From CAVQMB01 sp963713445 (GTDB taxonomy: Bacteria > Pseudomonadota > Gammaproteobacteria > Competibacterales > Competibacteraceae), in assembly GCA_963713445.1 (NCBI GenBank), contig CAVQMB010000019.1, positions 5,727-69,726 of the forward strand: a stretch of 64,000 bases of DNA. The letters are read 5' to 3'. A program made the position numbers and the translations under genes. The notes under the pieces are model-generated. The model saw only the letters and a list, made by a program, of their open reading frames with translations, had not been told where the DNA came from and made no database searches. Below, in pieces: positions 9,736 through 17,980 of the stretch (position 1 is the stretch's first letter; each line of letters starts with the position of its first letter).

Positions 9736-10845
9736 ATGCGCCACGATAACCCGTCAACAGCCGCAAAATCCAGCCGCAACGGCCATGACTGGCCGGCTCT
9801 GGCACTGACTATTAAACGCTGGGGTCGCGATCTGGGATTTCAACAGGTCGGCATCTGTGACGGCGACCTCGAAGGATATGAACAACGGCTGCAGGCCTGG
9901 CTTGAGGCCGGTTGCCACGGCGACATGGCTTACATGGCGCGCCACGGCAGCCGGCGTACCCGGCCGGCTGAACTGGTGCCTGGAACCCTTCGGGTGATCG
10001 CTGCACGCATGGATTACTGGCCGCCACGGGGCGCCGAGCCGTGGTCGGTACTGGCGGACGGTGCGCGGGCGTATGTGTCCCGCTACGCACTGGGTCGCGA
10101 TTACCACAAGCTGGTGCGGCGGCGTCTGCAGCAGCTGGCCAGCCGGATCGAGGAGGCCGCCGGACCCTTCGGCTACCGGGTATTCTGTGACAGCGCGCCA
10201 GTGCTGGAGAAGGCCCTGGCGGAGAAGGCTGGACTGGGCTGGATTGGAAAGCACAGCAACCTGCTGCATGCCGGCAGCGGCTCGTGGTTTTTCCTGGGCG
10301 AAATCTATGTCGATATGCCGCTGCCGGTGGACACGCCCGCGACCAGCCACTGCGGCAGCTGCCGGCGTTGCCTCGACGTCTGTCCCACTGAGGCCATCGT
10401 GGCACCGTACCAGGTCGATGGCCGTCGCTGCCTGTCGTATCACACCATCGAGTTGCACGGACCGATTCCGCGCGAGTTCCGGCGGGCGATGGGTAACCGG
10501 ATTTACGGCTGCGACGACTGCCAGCTGGTCTGCCCGTGGAACAAATTCGCCCAGCCGACGCCGGAAACGGATTTCCTGCCCCGCCACGGTCTGGACGCCG
10601 CTCATCTCATCGAACTGTTCAACTGGGATGAAACCACGTTTCTGAAGCGCACCGAGGGCTCCGCCATCCGGCGGCTGGGGCACGAACGCTGGCTGCGCAA
10701 TATCGCCGTAGCGTTGGGCAACGCACCCTATTCGGATGCGATTGTGGCAGCGCTTGAGAGACGCCATGACCATGCCTCGGCGCTGGTGCGCGAGCACGTC
10801 GTCTGGGCGTTAGCGGAGCAGCACCAGCGCCGCTCCAGCGATTAA
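9736..10845 (+). CDS. queG: Epoxyqueuosine reductase QueG
   Basis: Cobalamin-dependent iron-sulfur enzyme for the last step of queuosine synthesis in tRNA. ATG 9736 (MRHDNPSTAAKSS) gives 369 residues, the usual size. Two ferredoxin-like clusters are seen: CGSCRRCLDVCPTEAI with a later CLSYHTIELHG, and GCDDCQLVCPWNKFA. The N-terminal cobalamin-binding part includes GYRVFCDSAPVLEKALAEKA and GLGWIGKHSNLL. The C-terminus ends in a HEAT-like helical segment. It diverges from nnr as in E. coli (yjeS/yjeF). Its 3' end overlaps a small convergent membrane-protein gene by 36 bases. Confidence 0.95.
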   Translation: MRHDNPSTAAKSSRNGHDWPALALTIKRWGRDLGFQQVGICDGDLEGYEQRLQAWLEAGCHGDMAYMARHGSRRTRPAELVPGTLRVIAARMDYWPPRGAEPWSVLADGARAYVSRYALGRDYHKLVRRRLQQLASRIEEAAGPFGYRVFCDSAPVLEKALAEKAGLGWIGKHSNLLHAGSGSWFFLGEIYVDMPLPVDTPATSHCGSCRRCLDVCPTEAIVAPYQVDGRRCLSYHTIELHGPIPREFRRAMGNRIYGCDDCQLVCPWNKFAQPTPETDFLPRHGLDAAHLIELFNWDETTFLKRTEGSAIRRLGHERWLRNIAVALGNAPYSDAIVAALERRHDHASALVREHVVWALAEQHQRRSSD

Positions 10846-11004
10846 CGCAATCAGGCCCGACCCGCGGGTCAGCAGGGTGACTCTGCGGGCGCTGGTCGGG
10901 GCACGTTGTGACGCGTTGTGCAGCTGACGCTGCAGCCAGCCCGCCAGTGCCAGGTCAGCGAGGCCTATGACGATTAGCAGATAGCCTAGCAGATGCACGT
11001 TCAT
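10810..11004 (-). CDS. Small two-segment membrane protein, unknown function
   Basis: A 64-residue ORF with hydrophobic segments at about residues 4-23 (LLGYLLIVIGLADLALAGWL) and 48-63 (SGLIALIAGAALVLLR), separated by a basic, Arg/Thr-rich loop. It begins 3 bases after the nadE stop on the same strand, so it is likely the last gene of that unit. Its 3' end runs 36 bases into the convergent queG. I do not recognise the family. The operon-like spacing and clean hydrophobic pattern support it. Confidence 0.6.
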   Translation of the reverse strand: MNVHLLGYLLIVIGLADLALAGWLQRQLHNASQRAPTSARRVTLLTRGSGLIALIAGAALVLLR

Positions 11005-11007
11005 CAG

Positions 11008-13062
11008 TTACTCCGGCACGTTGCAGCGCAATTCGTCCAGCCAGACTGTGGCCTCGGCATCGCTGGGGGCGCGCCAGTCGCCGCGTGGCGATAGCGAGCC
11101 GCCGGAGCCCACCTTGGGCGCGTTGGGGACGCAGCTGCGTTTGAACTGGCTGATCTGGAAGAAGCGGAACAGGAACACTTCCAGCCAGTGCCGGATAGTG
11201 GCCAGATCGTACTCATGGCGCCCGGCTTCGGGCAGTCCTGCCGGCCATCGGCCGCGACTGGCATCGCTCCAGGCAGCATGCGCCAGAAATGCGGTCTTGC
11301 TGGGCCGGAAACCGTAGCGGGTAGTGTAGTAAAGATGGAAATCCTGCAATTCGTAGGGGCCGATGCGCTCTTCGGTGCTCTGTGCGGGTCGCTCGTCATC
11401 ATCGCCGGGGATCAATTCCGGTGATATCTCAGTGGCGAGAATAGACTGCAGCACCCGGCTGGTGGCAGCGTCGAACTGGCTGCTGTCGATCACCCAGCGT
11501 AGCAGGTGCTGGATCAGCGTCTTGGGTACCGATGCGTTGACGTTGTAATGCGACATATGGTCGCCGACCCCGTAGGTACACCAGCCCAGTGCCAGCTCAC
11601 TAAGATCGCCGGTACCCAGGACCAGGGCGTTGTGCTGATTGGCGAGCCGGAAGAGGTGTGAGGTGCGCTCGCCCGCCTGCACATTCTCGAAGGTGACGTC
11701 GTAAACGGGCTCACCGTCTTTGAAGGGATGGCCGATGTCGCGGAACATCTGCAGGCACGAGGGCCGGATGTCGATTTCGCCCGCACTCACCCCCAGCGTC
11801 TGCATCAGGGAACGGGCATTGCCGAGAGTGTGTTCGCTGGTGGCGAAGCCGGGTAGGGTATAGGCCAGAATGTCGCTCCGGGACCGCCGCAGGCGGTCCA
11901 TGGTGCGGGCCGCCACAATCAGCGCCTGGGTCGAATCCAGGCCCCCGGAGACGCCAATAACAAGGCGACCTATGCCGCTCTGGTGCAGCCGCTGCGCCAG
12001 CCCCTGAACCTGAATGTTATAGGCCTCGAAGCAGCGCTCGTTACGCCGTTCCGGGTCGCTGGGCACGTATGGGAATCGTTCCACCGGCCTTTGCAGCGCC
12101 ACCGCGTCGGCCGGCACGGCGAAATCGAACGGAATCCGTCGCAGTGCACGTAACCGCTCCCGGTGGTCCTCAATACTGTCGGCAAAGCTGGTCTGGCGTG
12201 ACCGTTCCTGAAGCAGGCGCTCCAGATCAAGATCCGCGGTCAGCAGCTGGGGGCTGGTCGGGAAACGTGTGGATTCAGCCAGCAACTCGGCGTTTTCGTA
12301 GATCATGGCCTGGCCGTCCCAGGCCACGTCGGTGGTCGATTCGCCGGGCCCGGCGGCGGAATACAGATAAGCTGCCAGGCATCGACCCGACTGCACCGCG
12401 CACAGCTCACGCCGGAACTCGGCCTTGCCGATGGTAATGTTGCTGGCTGACAGGTTTACCAGCACAGTGGCTCCGGCCAGGGCCGCCCAACTGCTCGGTG
12501 GCACTGGTGTCCAGACGTCCTCGCAGATTTCCGCATGCAGAACGAAATGCGGGAGGTTGCCGGCTGCGAACAACAGGTCATTGCCGAATGGCACCCGGCT
12601 GCCCAGTACCTCGATGTTATCGGCCAGTGCGGCGCGGGCCGCACTGAACTGGCGCTTTTCGTAGAACTCGCGGTAGTTCGGCACGTAACTCTTGGGAATC
12701 ACGCCCAGGACCTGGCCGTGGTAGATCACCACGGCACAGTTGAATAGCCGGCCATCGACACGCAGCGGCGCGCCGACCACCAGCAGCGGGATGAGATCGC
12801 GGCTCGCCGTCACCAGCTCGCGGAGTGCCGTCGAGGTGGCCTCCAGCAAGGCATCCTGCTGGAAAAGATCCTCGTTGGAGTATGCCGACAAGCCCAGTTC
12901 CGGGAACAGCACCAGGGCAGCTTGCTGATCCCCGGCCTGGCGGGCCAGCGCGAGCGTGGCGGCCAGGTTGTAAGCCGGATCCGCGACCCGCAGTGCGGGT
13001 ACGGCAACGGCGGCGCGGATGAAGCCGTGACGGTAAATCGAGAAAAAGTCGCGTGCGCTCAT
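11008..13062 (-). CDS. nadE: Glutamine-dependent NAD+ synthetase
   Basis: Converts nicotinate adenine dinucleotide to NAD+, using ammonia from an N-terminal nitrilase-type glutaminase domain. The catalytic triad is visible as Glu in LFPELGLSAY, Lys in IPKSYVPNYREFYE and Cys in AEICEDVWTP. The C-terminal synthetase domain begins with the PP-loop VIGVSGGLDSTQAL. The ALGWCTYGVGDHMSHYNVNAS block follows, in the position of the substrate-binding region. The length of 684 residues matches the long two-domain family. Transcribed leftward, followed directly by the 64-residue membrane protein. Confidence 0.96.
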   Translation of the reverse strand: MSARDFFSIYRHGFIRAAVAVPALRVADPAYNLAATLALARQAGDQQAALVLFPELGLSAYSNEDLFQQDALLEATSTALRELVTASRDLIPLLVVGAPLRVDGRLFNCAVVIYHGQVLGVIPKSYVPNYREFYEKRQFSAARAALADNIEVLGSRVPFGNDLLFAAGNLPHFVLHAEICEDVWTPVPPSSWAALAGATVLVNLSASNITIGKAEFRRELCAVQSGRCLAAYLYSAAGPGESTTDVAWDGQAMIYENAELLAESTRFPTSPQLLTADLDLERLLQERSRQTSFADSIEDHRERLRALRRIPFDFAVPADAVALQRPVERFPYVPSDPERRNERCFEAYNIQVQGLAQRLHQSGIGRLVIGVSGGLDSTQALIVAARTMDRLRRSRSDILAYTLPGFATSEHTLGNARSLMQTLGVSAGEIDIRPSCLQMFRDIGHPFKDGEPVYDVTFENVQAGERTSHLFRLANQHNALVLGTGDLSELALGWCTYGVGDHMSHYNVNASVPKTLIQHLLRWVIDSSQFDAATSRVLQSILATEISPELIPGDDDERPAQSTEERIGPYELQDFHLYYTTRYGFRPSKTAFLAHAAWSDASRGRWPAGLPEAGRHEYDLATIRHWLEVFLFRFFQISQFKRSCVPNAPKVGSGGSLSPRGDWRAPSDAEATVWLDELRCNVPE

Positions 13063-13185
13063 GGACTCGCGGGGCCTAACAATTCACCCGACCAGCATAC
13101 CATCGCTGCCGGTTACAGGGATTGACAGCAAGCGCGGGCTACCGGAAGCTCGCCAGCCATTCCCGATAACTTGGAGTGCCGCAAG

Positions 13186-13542
13186 ATGCGTCATCAGACT
13201 CCGGGGTCCCGACTACGCCTGGTATTGCGGCCCGGGGTGGCGTTGGGTCCCGGTAAGGTACGACTGCTGGAAGACATCGGCCGAACCGGATCCATCGCTG
13301 CTGCCGGAGCCGCGACCGGGATGAGTTATCGGCGGGCCTGGCTACTGGTCAGCGAACTGAATGCCATTTTCCGGGAACCGCTGGTGGCGACCGCAAAGGG
13401 TGGTAGCGGCGGTGGCGGCGCCTGGTTGACGCCGCTGGGTGAAAATGTAGTGCGTCGATACCGCCGGATGGAGGCGTTGAGCGAAGCCGCGGTGGCTGAT
13501 GATTTCGCTCTGTTGCAGAGCCAGCTTGACGACACGGTCTGA
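13186..13542 (+). CDS. ModE-type LysR-like HTH regulator, DNA-binding domain only
   Basis: 118 residues from ATG 13186, preceded by GGAG eight bases upstream. The sequence LLEDIGRTGSIAAAGAATGM followed by SYRRAWLLVSELN is the winged-helix core of ModE N-terminal domains, and GGGGAWLTPLGENVVRRYRRME is the typical ending. The C-terminal molybdate-binding (MOP/TOBE) half is absent, so metal sensing must involve another protein or this is a ModE-N-only regulator. It sits directly upstream of modABC, with a palindromic operator in between, so it very likely controls molybdate uptake. Confidence 0.88.
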   Translation: MRHQTPGSRLRLVLRPGVALGPGKVRLLEDIGRTGSIAAAGAATGMSYRRAWLLVSELNAIFREPLVATAKGGSGGGGAWLTPLGENVVRRYRRMEALSEAAVADDFALLQSQLDDTV

Positions 13543-13561
13543 GCCGCGGTGTGCCGTATCG

Positions 13562-13594
13562 TTGACAGCCCGATATATACGATTGAATATATCG
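13562..13594 (+). promoter_or_regulatory. modA promoter with ModE-like palindromic operator
   Basis: TTGACA at 13562-13567 is a -35 candidate. The inverted repeat CGATATAT-ACGATTGA-ATATATCG (13571-13594, 8-bp arms, 8-base spacer) covers the expected -10 region. The AT-rich TATAT arms resemble ModE boxes, and the site lies between the ModE-type gene and modA. Binding here would block RNA polymerase, consistent with repression when molybdate is plentiful. Confidence 0.65.
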
Positions 13595-13631
13595 GGTACA
13601 CAAACCAGACCCGCTGCGGGAGATAACCGTA

Positions 13632-14411
13632 ATGACGCTTCAGCGATTGCTGCATCTCTTAATCACACTGGTACTCGCTGTCGCATTCGGACCGTTAGTC
13701 TGGGCGAATCCTGCCACCGCTACGGTAGCGGTGGCCGCTAATTTCAGCGCTCCCATGCAGCAACTCAAGCCGCTGTTCGAAAAGACGACCTCCGATCGAC
13801 TCAAGGTGGTCATCGGCTCGACCGGACAGCTGTATGCGCAGATCAGCAACGGCGCACCATTTGATGTTTTCCTGGCCGCCGATCAGCGCCGTCCGCGTTT
13901 GCTCGGCAAATCCGGCCAGGGGCTGGAGCGTACCCGGTTCACCTATGCCACCGGGCGTCTGACCCTGTGGAGTGCCGATCCCGACCGGGTCGGCAGAGAC
14001 GGTGCCGCGACCCTGAAAGCCGGGCAGTTTCAGCATCTGGCTATGGCGAACCCGAAGCTGGCGCCTTATGGCCTGGCGGCCCGCCAGGCGCTGGAGAAAC
14101 TCGGTCTGTGGCGCACGCTACAGCCCAAGCTGGTGCAGGGTGAGAACATTGGCAAGACTTTCCAGTTAGTGGCCACGCGCAACGCGGAGCTGGGTTTTGT
14201 CGCGCTGTCCTACGTGCTGAACCCGCGCAATGCCCAGCCCGGCAGCCGCTGGGATGTGCCGGCAAAGCTGTATCAGCCGATCCGCCAGGATGCCATTCTG
14301 CTTAAACATGGCGCCGATAACCCGGCCGCCAGGGCCTTTCTGGCGTTCCTGCAGAAGCCCGCTACCCGCCGGCGCATCGAACGCTACGGCTATGCCGTGC
14401 CTAAGGGGTGA
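13632..14411 (+). CDS. modA: Molybdate ABC transporter substrate-binding protein
   Basis: Periplasmic molybdate/tungstate-binding protein of 259 residues with a signal peptide ending near residue 25 (LAVAFGPLVWA). Family blocks are VAVAANFSAPMQQL, IGSTGQLYAQISNGAPFDVFL, ANPKLAPYG and ELGFVALSYV. A GGAG lies about 10 bases before ATG 13632. It is the first gene of modABC. Confidence 0.94.
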   Translation: MTLQRLLHLLITLVLAVAFGPLVWANPATATVAVAANFSAPMQQLKPLFEKTTSDRLKVVIGSTGQLYAQISNGAPFDVFLAADQRRPRLLGKSGQGLERTRFTYATGRLTLWSADPDRVGRDGAATLKAGQFQHLAMANPKLAPYGLAARQALEKLGLWRTLQPKLVQGENIGKTFQLVATRNAELGFVALSYVLNPRNAQPGSRWDVPAKLYQPIRQDAILLKHGADNPAARAFLAFLQKPATRRRIERYGYAVPKG

Positions 14412-14420
14412 GGTTGGTTC

Positions 14421-15102
14421 ATGAATCTGGTCTGGCCCGACCTGGAGCCGGTCCGGCTGACCTTCGAGCTGGCCGCCACCAGTATGGTGGCGCTGCTGAT
14501 CATCGCGACGCCGCTGGCTTGGTGGCTGGCCTTCAGTCAGCGCCGCTGGCGCGTGATGGTCGAAGCGGTAGTGGCATTGCCACTGGTACTGCCGCCTACG
14601 GTTCTTGGATTTTATCTGCTGATCGTGCTCGGACCCCATGGGCCGGTCGGGGAGCTTTTGGGTCAGGTTGACCGGCCACGCCTTGACGTTTTCGTTCGGC
14701 GGCCTGGTGCTGGCCTCAATGCTGTATTCGCTACCGTTTGCGGTGCAGCCTTTACAGAGTGCTTTCGAGGCGATCGGTCGGCGACCGCTGGAGGCGGCGG
14801 CGACACTTCGGGCGGGACCTCTCGATGCATTCTTTAGCGTCGCCACACCGCTGGCCCGGCGGGGCTACGTAACCGCCGCCGTGTTGAGCTTTGCCCACAC
14901 ACTGGGCGAATTCGGTGTGGTGTTGATGGTTGGCGGGAATATCCCAGGGCAGACCCGGGTGCTGTCGATAGCGATATATGATCAGGTGGAGAATCTGGAT
15001 TATGCCCAGGCCAATACACTGTCGGTGGGTATTCTGATTCTCTCATTCCTGGTGCTACTGGCGGTGTATTCCTTCAACCGGCGTTTTCCGGTGCGCATCT
15101 GA
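14421..15102 (+). CDS. modB: Molybdate ABC transporter permease, frameshifted
   Basis: Inner-membrane channel subunit. The first frame reads MNLVWPDLEPVRLTFELAAT through LPPTVLGFYLLIVLGPHGP. The remainder, LTGHALTFSFGGLVLASMLY to SFNRRFPVRI, is in another frame. It includes the EAA loop (EAAATLRAGPLDAFFSVATPLARRG) that contacts ModC. A one-base indel near 14658-14672, within GCTTTTGGGTCAGG, is enough to join them into a protein of about 227 residues of normal size. As given, the protein is broken; the intact flanking sequence suggests a sequence error. Confidence 0.9.
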
Positions 15103-15115
15103 CGAGGATTACAGG

Positions 15116-16309
15116 ATGCCCGAACTCGGTCTGGACTGTACTCTTGGATTTCCGTCGTTTCGTCTGGAACTCGCGGAACGTCTGCCATTGACCGGGATCA
15201 CGGGCTTGTTCGGCCCGTCCGGGACCGGCAAGAGCACCCTGCTGCGGGTGATTGCCGGGCTGGAACAGCGGGCCCGTGGCAGGGTGAGCTGGGCCGGCGA
15301 GTGCTGGCAGGACGACAGGCGCGGGCTGTTCGTTCCTCCGCACCGGCGTGGCGTGGCTATGGTATTCCAGGATTCACGCTTGTTCAATCACCTCGACGTG
15401 GCCGGCAATCTGCGCTATGCCTGGCGTCGTGCACCGCGCGGGCTGACCCGGCCAGACCTCGGGCAGGTGGTGGCGGCACTCGATTTGGAGCGGCTGTTAA
15501 GCCGCTTACCGGCTACCCTTTCGGGTGGCGAGTGCCAGCGGGTGGCGATCGCCCGGGCCGTGTTGAGCGCGCCCCGGCTGCTGCTGATGGACGAGCCGCT
15601 GGCAGCACTCGACAGCGGTCGCAAGCGTGAAATTCTGCCCTATATCGAACGTCTGCCAGCGGCGTTTGGGTTGCCGGTGATTTATGTGACCCACGCCATC
15701 GATGAACTCACCCGGCTGGCTGATGACGTGGCCCTGATGGGGCAGGGGCGCATGCTGGTGCACGGCACGGTGAGTGAGATCATGGCGCGCTCGGACCTGC
15801 AGCCGTTGACCGGACGGTTCGAGGCGGGTGCCGTGCTCGATACGCGGGTGGCCGGGCACGATGACCGCTATGCGCTGACCCTGCTGGATCTGGCCGGGCA
15901 AACCCTTAAGGTACCGCATCTGGCCGAACCGCTCGGCAGTTCCCTGCGCATCCGTATCCGTGCCCGCGATGTGGCGCTGGCGTTGGAACGACCGCGCGGC
16001 ATTAGCATTCGCAATATCCTGGAAGGCCGGATCGAAACGGTTGAGGTTGAGGCGGGTGCCTTCGCCGAGGTGACTGTAGCGCTGGCGCCACCGCTGCGGT
16101 TGCGGGCGCGGGTTACGCGGGAGACGGTAGCGGAGCTCGGGCTGCAGCCGGGTGTGGCAGTGTGTGCGCTGGTCAAGAGTATCGCCCTGGATCGCCGCAC
16201 CCTGGGACCAGTGGGCCGACCGGCAGCCGCGGCCGGGGCGCCGATTGTTCATGGCGGCGAGCCGGCGCCCGAACGGCTGCTGGCGGAAACCGAGCTTTAC
16301 GGTTTGTAG
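15116..16309 (+). CDS. modC: Molybdate ABC transporter ATP-binding protein with TOBE domain
   Basis: ATPase of 397 residues. Walker A is GPSGTGKSTLL, the signature LSGGECQRVAIARA, Walker B LLLMDEPLAALD and the switch His in VTHAIDEL. The C-terminal regulatory part, from about residue 240, contains a MOP/TOBE fold that binds oxyanion. It starts 13 bases after modB. The last 30 residues are a low-complexity Ala/Gly/Pro tail not usual in the family. Confidence 0.95.
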   Translation: MPELGLDCTLGFPSFRLELAERLPLTGITGLFGPSGTGKSTLLRVIAGLEQRARGRVSWAGECWQDDRRGLFVPPHRRGVAMVFQDSRLFNHLDVAGNLRYAWRRAPRGLTRPDLGQVVAALDLERLLSRLPATLSGGECQRVAIARAVLSAPRLLLMDEPLAALDSGRKREILPYIERLPAAFGLPVIYVTHAIDELTRLADDVALMGQGRMLVHGTVSEIMARSDLQPLTGRFEAGAVLDTRVAGHDDRYALTLLDLAGQTLKVPHLAEPLGSSLRIRIRARDVALALERPRGISIRNILEGRIETVEVEAGAFAEVTVALAPPLRLRARVTRETVAELGLQPGVAVCALVKSIALDRRTLGPVGRPAAAAGAPIVHGGEPAPERLLAETELYGL

Positions 16310-16311
16310 GT

Positions 16312-16337
16312 GGACCCGCCCAGCGAGCGGCGGGCCC
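16312..16337. terminator. GC-rich hairpin between convergent modC and gloA
   Basis: GGACCCGCC and GGCGGGCCC pair around an eight-base loop with one mismatch. There is no T-run on either side, so it is only a candidate for ending one or both convergent transcripts. Confidence 0.35.
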
Positions 16338-16363
16338 GTCGTCGTTCGGATGAGCGGCGGTGC

Positions 16364-16804
16364 TTACCAGGCGCCGGTATTGGCCATCGATGCCCACGGT
16401 TCCGCGGGCGGTAGACTGTCACCTTGCTGCAGTAACTCGATGGAGATGCCATCCGGTGACCGTACGAAGGCCATGCGGCCGTCCCGGGGCGGACGGTTGA
16501 TGGTCACGCCTTTATCCTGCAGGCGCTGGCACAAGTCGTAGATATTGTCGACCCGATAAGCCAGATGCCCGAAATTGCGCCCGCCGGTGTATTCTTCCGG
16601 ATCCCAGTTATAGGTCAGTTCGACCAGCGGTGCCTGGTTTTCGCGGGCGTGCTCGACATCCCCGGGAGCGGCTAGAAAGACCAGGGTATAGCGGCCTTTT
16701 TCGTTATCCATGCGGCGTGTTTCCACCAAACCGAGCTTGTTGCAATAAAAATCCAGCGACTGCTCCAGATCGCTGACGCGTACCATGGTGTGCAGATATT
16801 CCAT
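16364..16804 (-). CDS. gloA: Lactoylglutathione lyase (glyoxalase I)
   Basis: Isomerises the methylglyoxal-glutathione hemithioacetal to S-lactoylglutathione. Of 146 residues, the four metal ligands are in place: His5 (MEYLHTMVRV), Glu62 (LVELTYNW), His80 (FGHLAYRV) and Glu123 (ISIELLQQ). The short helix-less form typical of Ni-activated bacterial enzymes is seen. The last 20 residues (SLPPAEPWASMANTGAW) are an extra tail. Confidence 0.95.
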   Translation of the reverse strand: MEYLHTMVRVSDLEQSLDFYCNKLGLVETRRMDNEKGRYTLVFLAAPGDVEHARENQAPLVELTYNWDPEEYTGGRNFGHLAYRVDNIYDLCQRLQDKGVTINRPPRDGRMAFVRSPDGISIELLQQGDSLPPAEPWASMANTGAW

Positions 16805-17117
16805 TGTGACCTCTCGTTGAGTGTTAACGAAAGAATGAATGATGCCGAATAATAACAGGCTATGCTGGCGATGACTGCCCGGCAGGCCGGTATGAGTGTC
16901 GACGCACAGGCCAAACGTCGCAGTGCTCGGTTTCGCCGGGCATCGCGTTCATCGATCCCAGCGGTAAGGTTGGGTTGCCTTGACTGGCGTTCTGAGTCTG
17001 TCAAACTTGGAAAAAAGATCATTCCGTCAATGAACTTGTGAATTCATTCATGGTTTTCGCCGGTCGCGAGGCGACGGGTTGCTGGCCGGGTGTGCGGTCC
17101 GTGAGCGGCTCGCTCCG

Positions 17118-17939
17118 GTGAACATTAGCTTGTTACATCCGGTGGTGCTTGGCGTTGCGGCTGCGGTGTTCTACGCCCTGGCCGGGGCGCTGCTCGGCCT
17201 GCGCCTGGCCCGGGCGGAGCGGAACACCGGTCCGAGCAAGGCCTGGCCACTGCTGGTAATGGCGGTTGCCGTGGTGGTGCATGCGCTGCTGTTGCGTCAT
17301 ACCGTGTTCGTGCCGGGGGGCGTCAATCTGGGATTCTTCCATGCCTTGTCGGTGACCGGCTGGATCATGGCACTGCTTCTCCTGGTGATGGCTACTCTGG
17401 GGCCGCTGGAAAATCTCGGCATTCTGCTGTTACCGTTTTGTGCCGTGACCGTGCTGCTGGGATTGTTTTTCCCGATTCGTCATATCGTGCCGGCCGAGCG
17501 CTGGCCGTTGGAATTGCACATCGTCATTTCCATCGTCGCCTACGGGCTGCTGGCCTTGGCTGCCGTTCAAGCTTTGCTGCTGGCGCTGCAGGATCACCGG
17601 TTGCGTCACCGCAATCCGGGCGGGTTTCTGCACGGTGTCCCACCGTTGATGACCATGGAAACACTGCTGTTCCAGATGATCGGCGTGGGCTTCGGCCTGC
17701 TCACACTGGCGCTGCTTAGCGGTTTTCTGTTTATCGAAGATATTTTCGCTCAGCACATGGTTCAGAAGACCACGTTGTCTATCGCGGCGTGGCTTATCTT
17801 CGGAACACTGCTATGGGGACGCTGGCGCTATGGCTGGCGCGGGCGGATTGCGGTCCGCTGGACGCTGGTCGGCTTCGGGGTGTTGATGCTGGCCTACTTC
17901 GGCACCAAGCTGGTGCTGGAGATCATCCTGCGTCGCTGA
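17118..17939 (+). CDS. CcsA-like cytochrome c assembly-family membrane protein (YpjD/CorE type)
   Basis: Polytopic inner-membrane protein with about eight hydrophobic segments beginning right after GTG 17118; a TTG at 17079 is also open. The HALSVTGWIMALL and LELHIVISIVAYGLLALAAV segments, with spaced His residues, are those of the CcsA/YpjD family, whose members resemble haem-handling CcsA but lack its WWD periplasmic domain. The gene pairs with corB, as ypjD pairs with yfjD in E. coli, linking it to CorB-associated metal homeostasis. The precise function is uncertain. Confidence 0.85.
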   Translation: MNISLLHPVVLGVAAAVFYALAGALLGLRLARAERNTGPSKAWPLLVMAVAVVVHALLLRHTVFVPGGVNLGFFHALSVTGWIMALLLLVMATLGPLENLGILLLPFCAVTVLLGLFFPIRHIVPAERWPLELHIVISIVAYGLLALAAVQALLLALQDHRLRHRNPGGFLHGVPPLMTMETLLFQMIGVGFGLLTLALLSGFLFIEDIFAQHMVQKTTLSIAAWLIFGTLLWGRWRYGWRGRIAVRWTLVGFGVLMLAYFGTKLVLEIILRR

Positions 17940-17980
17940 CCCGGTTTCCCTCAGCCGGAGCAAGCCGAGGAAGTCCGCTT

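Noticed and set aside
13640..14036. Antisense ORFs over modA as coding
   Set aside because: Wrong-frame shadows of modA.
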